Part shown: piece after piece, positions 62,864-63,100 of the stretch
Layout: each line of letters starts with the position of its first letter
Numbering within the stretch: position 1 is the first letter of the stretch
Assembly: GCA_018057825.1 (NCBI GenBank)
Contig: JAGPCY010000049.1
Coordinates: 1-63,100, forward strand
Direction of reading: 5' to 3'
DNA length: 63,100 nt
DNA from: Kofleriaceae bacterium
Lineage (GTDB): Bacteria; Myxococcota_A; Polyangia; Haliangiales; Haliangiaceae
Notes under the pieces: model-generated
What the model saw: only the letters and a program-made list of their open reading frames with translations
Databases searched by the model: none
What the model was told of the DNA's origin: nothing
Made by a program: the position numbers and the translations under genes

Positions 62864-63100
62864 GCCGGCCGAACCGGGGATCGTTTTGGGAGGCAGGCGT
62901 GGCGGGCGGGGCGCGGGCGGCGCGGCGGGCCGGGAGAGGGGCCGGGGCGACGGGGCGCGGCGGCGGCGAAACTGCCGGATCGGCCACGCCGCGACGGCGC
63001 GTGCGGGGGGCACGCGCTGGGCGGCGGACCGGGGCGGTCGTCACGCGACGGCGGCGACGGTGACGTTCGCGAAGCGCGCGAGCCAGTACGTGCCGGGCGG
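62864..63100 (+). repeat. 237-bp direct repeat, copy 2 (cut by window end)
   Basis: Partner of 62433-62669. It includes the fourth 35-bp unit and the region coding the transposase-like ending on the minus strand. It probably continues beyond the window as a tandem duplication. Confidence 0.9.

Noticed and set aside
62174-63013. 279-residue Arg/Pro-rich protein
   Set aside because: It translates REP-like units and the direct repeat in a frame without coding bias; only the short transposase-like ending in another frame has meaning.

Overview
The window is very GC-rich DNA whose genes use G or C at almost every third codon position. It carries many Tat/Sec-type lipoproteins, DG-rich surface proteins, a giant TPR protein, a soluble Ser/Thr kinase, PAS histidine kinases and a EutN-type microcompartment vertex pair. 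Together these point to a Myxococcota bacterium, most plausibly of the Haliangium/Kofleriaceae or Polyangia type. This is an inference from gene style, not a database placement. No rRNA, tRNA or CRISPR array was seen.

Layout. 1-3.7 kb: end of a histone-H1-like (PAKKA)n protein, an alpha/beta hydrolase coupled to an aldo/keto reductase, a phosphoglycolate-phosphatase-like HAD enzyme and a membrane fatty-acid desaturase. 3.8-14.5 kb: a 2752-residue TPR protein followed by a tightly overlapping operon of two bacterial-microcompartment pentamer proteins and a class II aldolase whose C-terminus looks like an encapsulation peptide, then a convergent kinase/outer-membrane-protein pair. 16.1-19.3 kb: pyrB coupled to a NatAB-like ABC exporter. 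19.7-26.2 kb: two tandem paralogous PAS/HisKA_2 histidine kinases and a large REC-GAF-PAS-HK-REC hybrid. 26.3-30.9 kb: Csp1-like copper-storage protein, membrane protein with a C-terminal Cys motif, GapN-like aldehyde dehydrogenase, Uma2 and DUF4265 proteins. 31.0-34.5 kb: a scarred region with a C-terminally shortened SagD-like YcaO protein, an unknown 490-aa protein and a truncated polyprenyl synthetase. 34.8-41.8 kb: secreted proteins including a possible His/Cys-dyad protease, an SGNH hydrolase and oligopeptidase B, then an ArsR-SRPBCC pair with a clear operator. 41.8-52.6 kb: LysR regulator, outer-membrane-like proteins, broken GNAT gene, SDR, CAP-domain lipoprotein, HAD, M15 peptidase. 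52.7-61.7 kb: Cys-rich and DG-rich lipoproteins, a tandem ATP-grasp pair, a PHB-depolymerase-like esterase and small lipoproteins. 61.8-63.1 kb: ArsR regulator, then a repeat-rich end with REP-like units and fragments of what looks like a transposase.

Three signals stand out. The first is the satellite microcompartment operon with its tagged aldolase. The second is a family of hexanucleotide (CTCGGN)n arrays at four intergenic sites. The third is the duplicated kinase genes, which share a 214-bp segment differing at only two bases around the phosphoacceptor histidine. Several genes carry single frameshifts or lost stops, so some apparent pseudogenes may be assembly errors.
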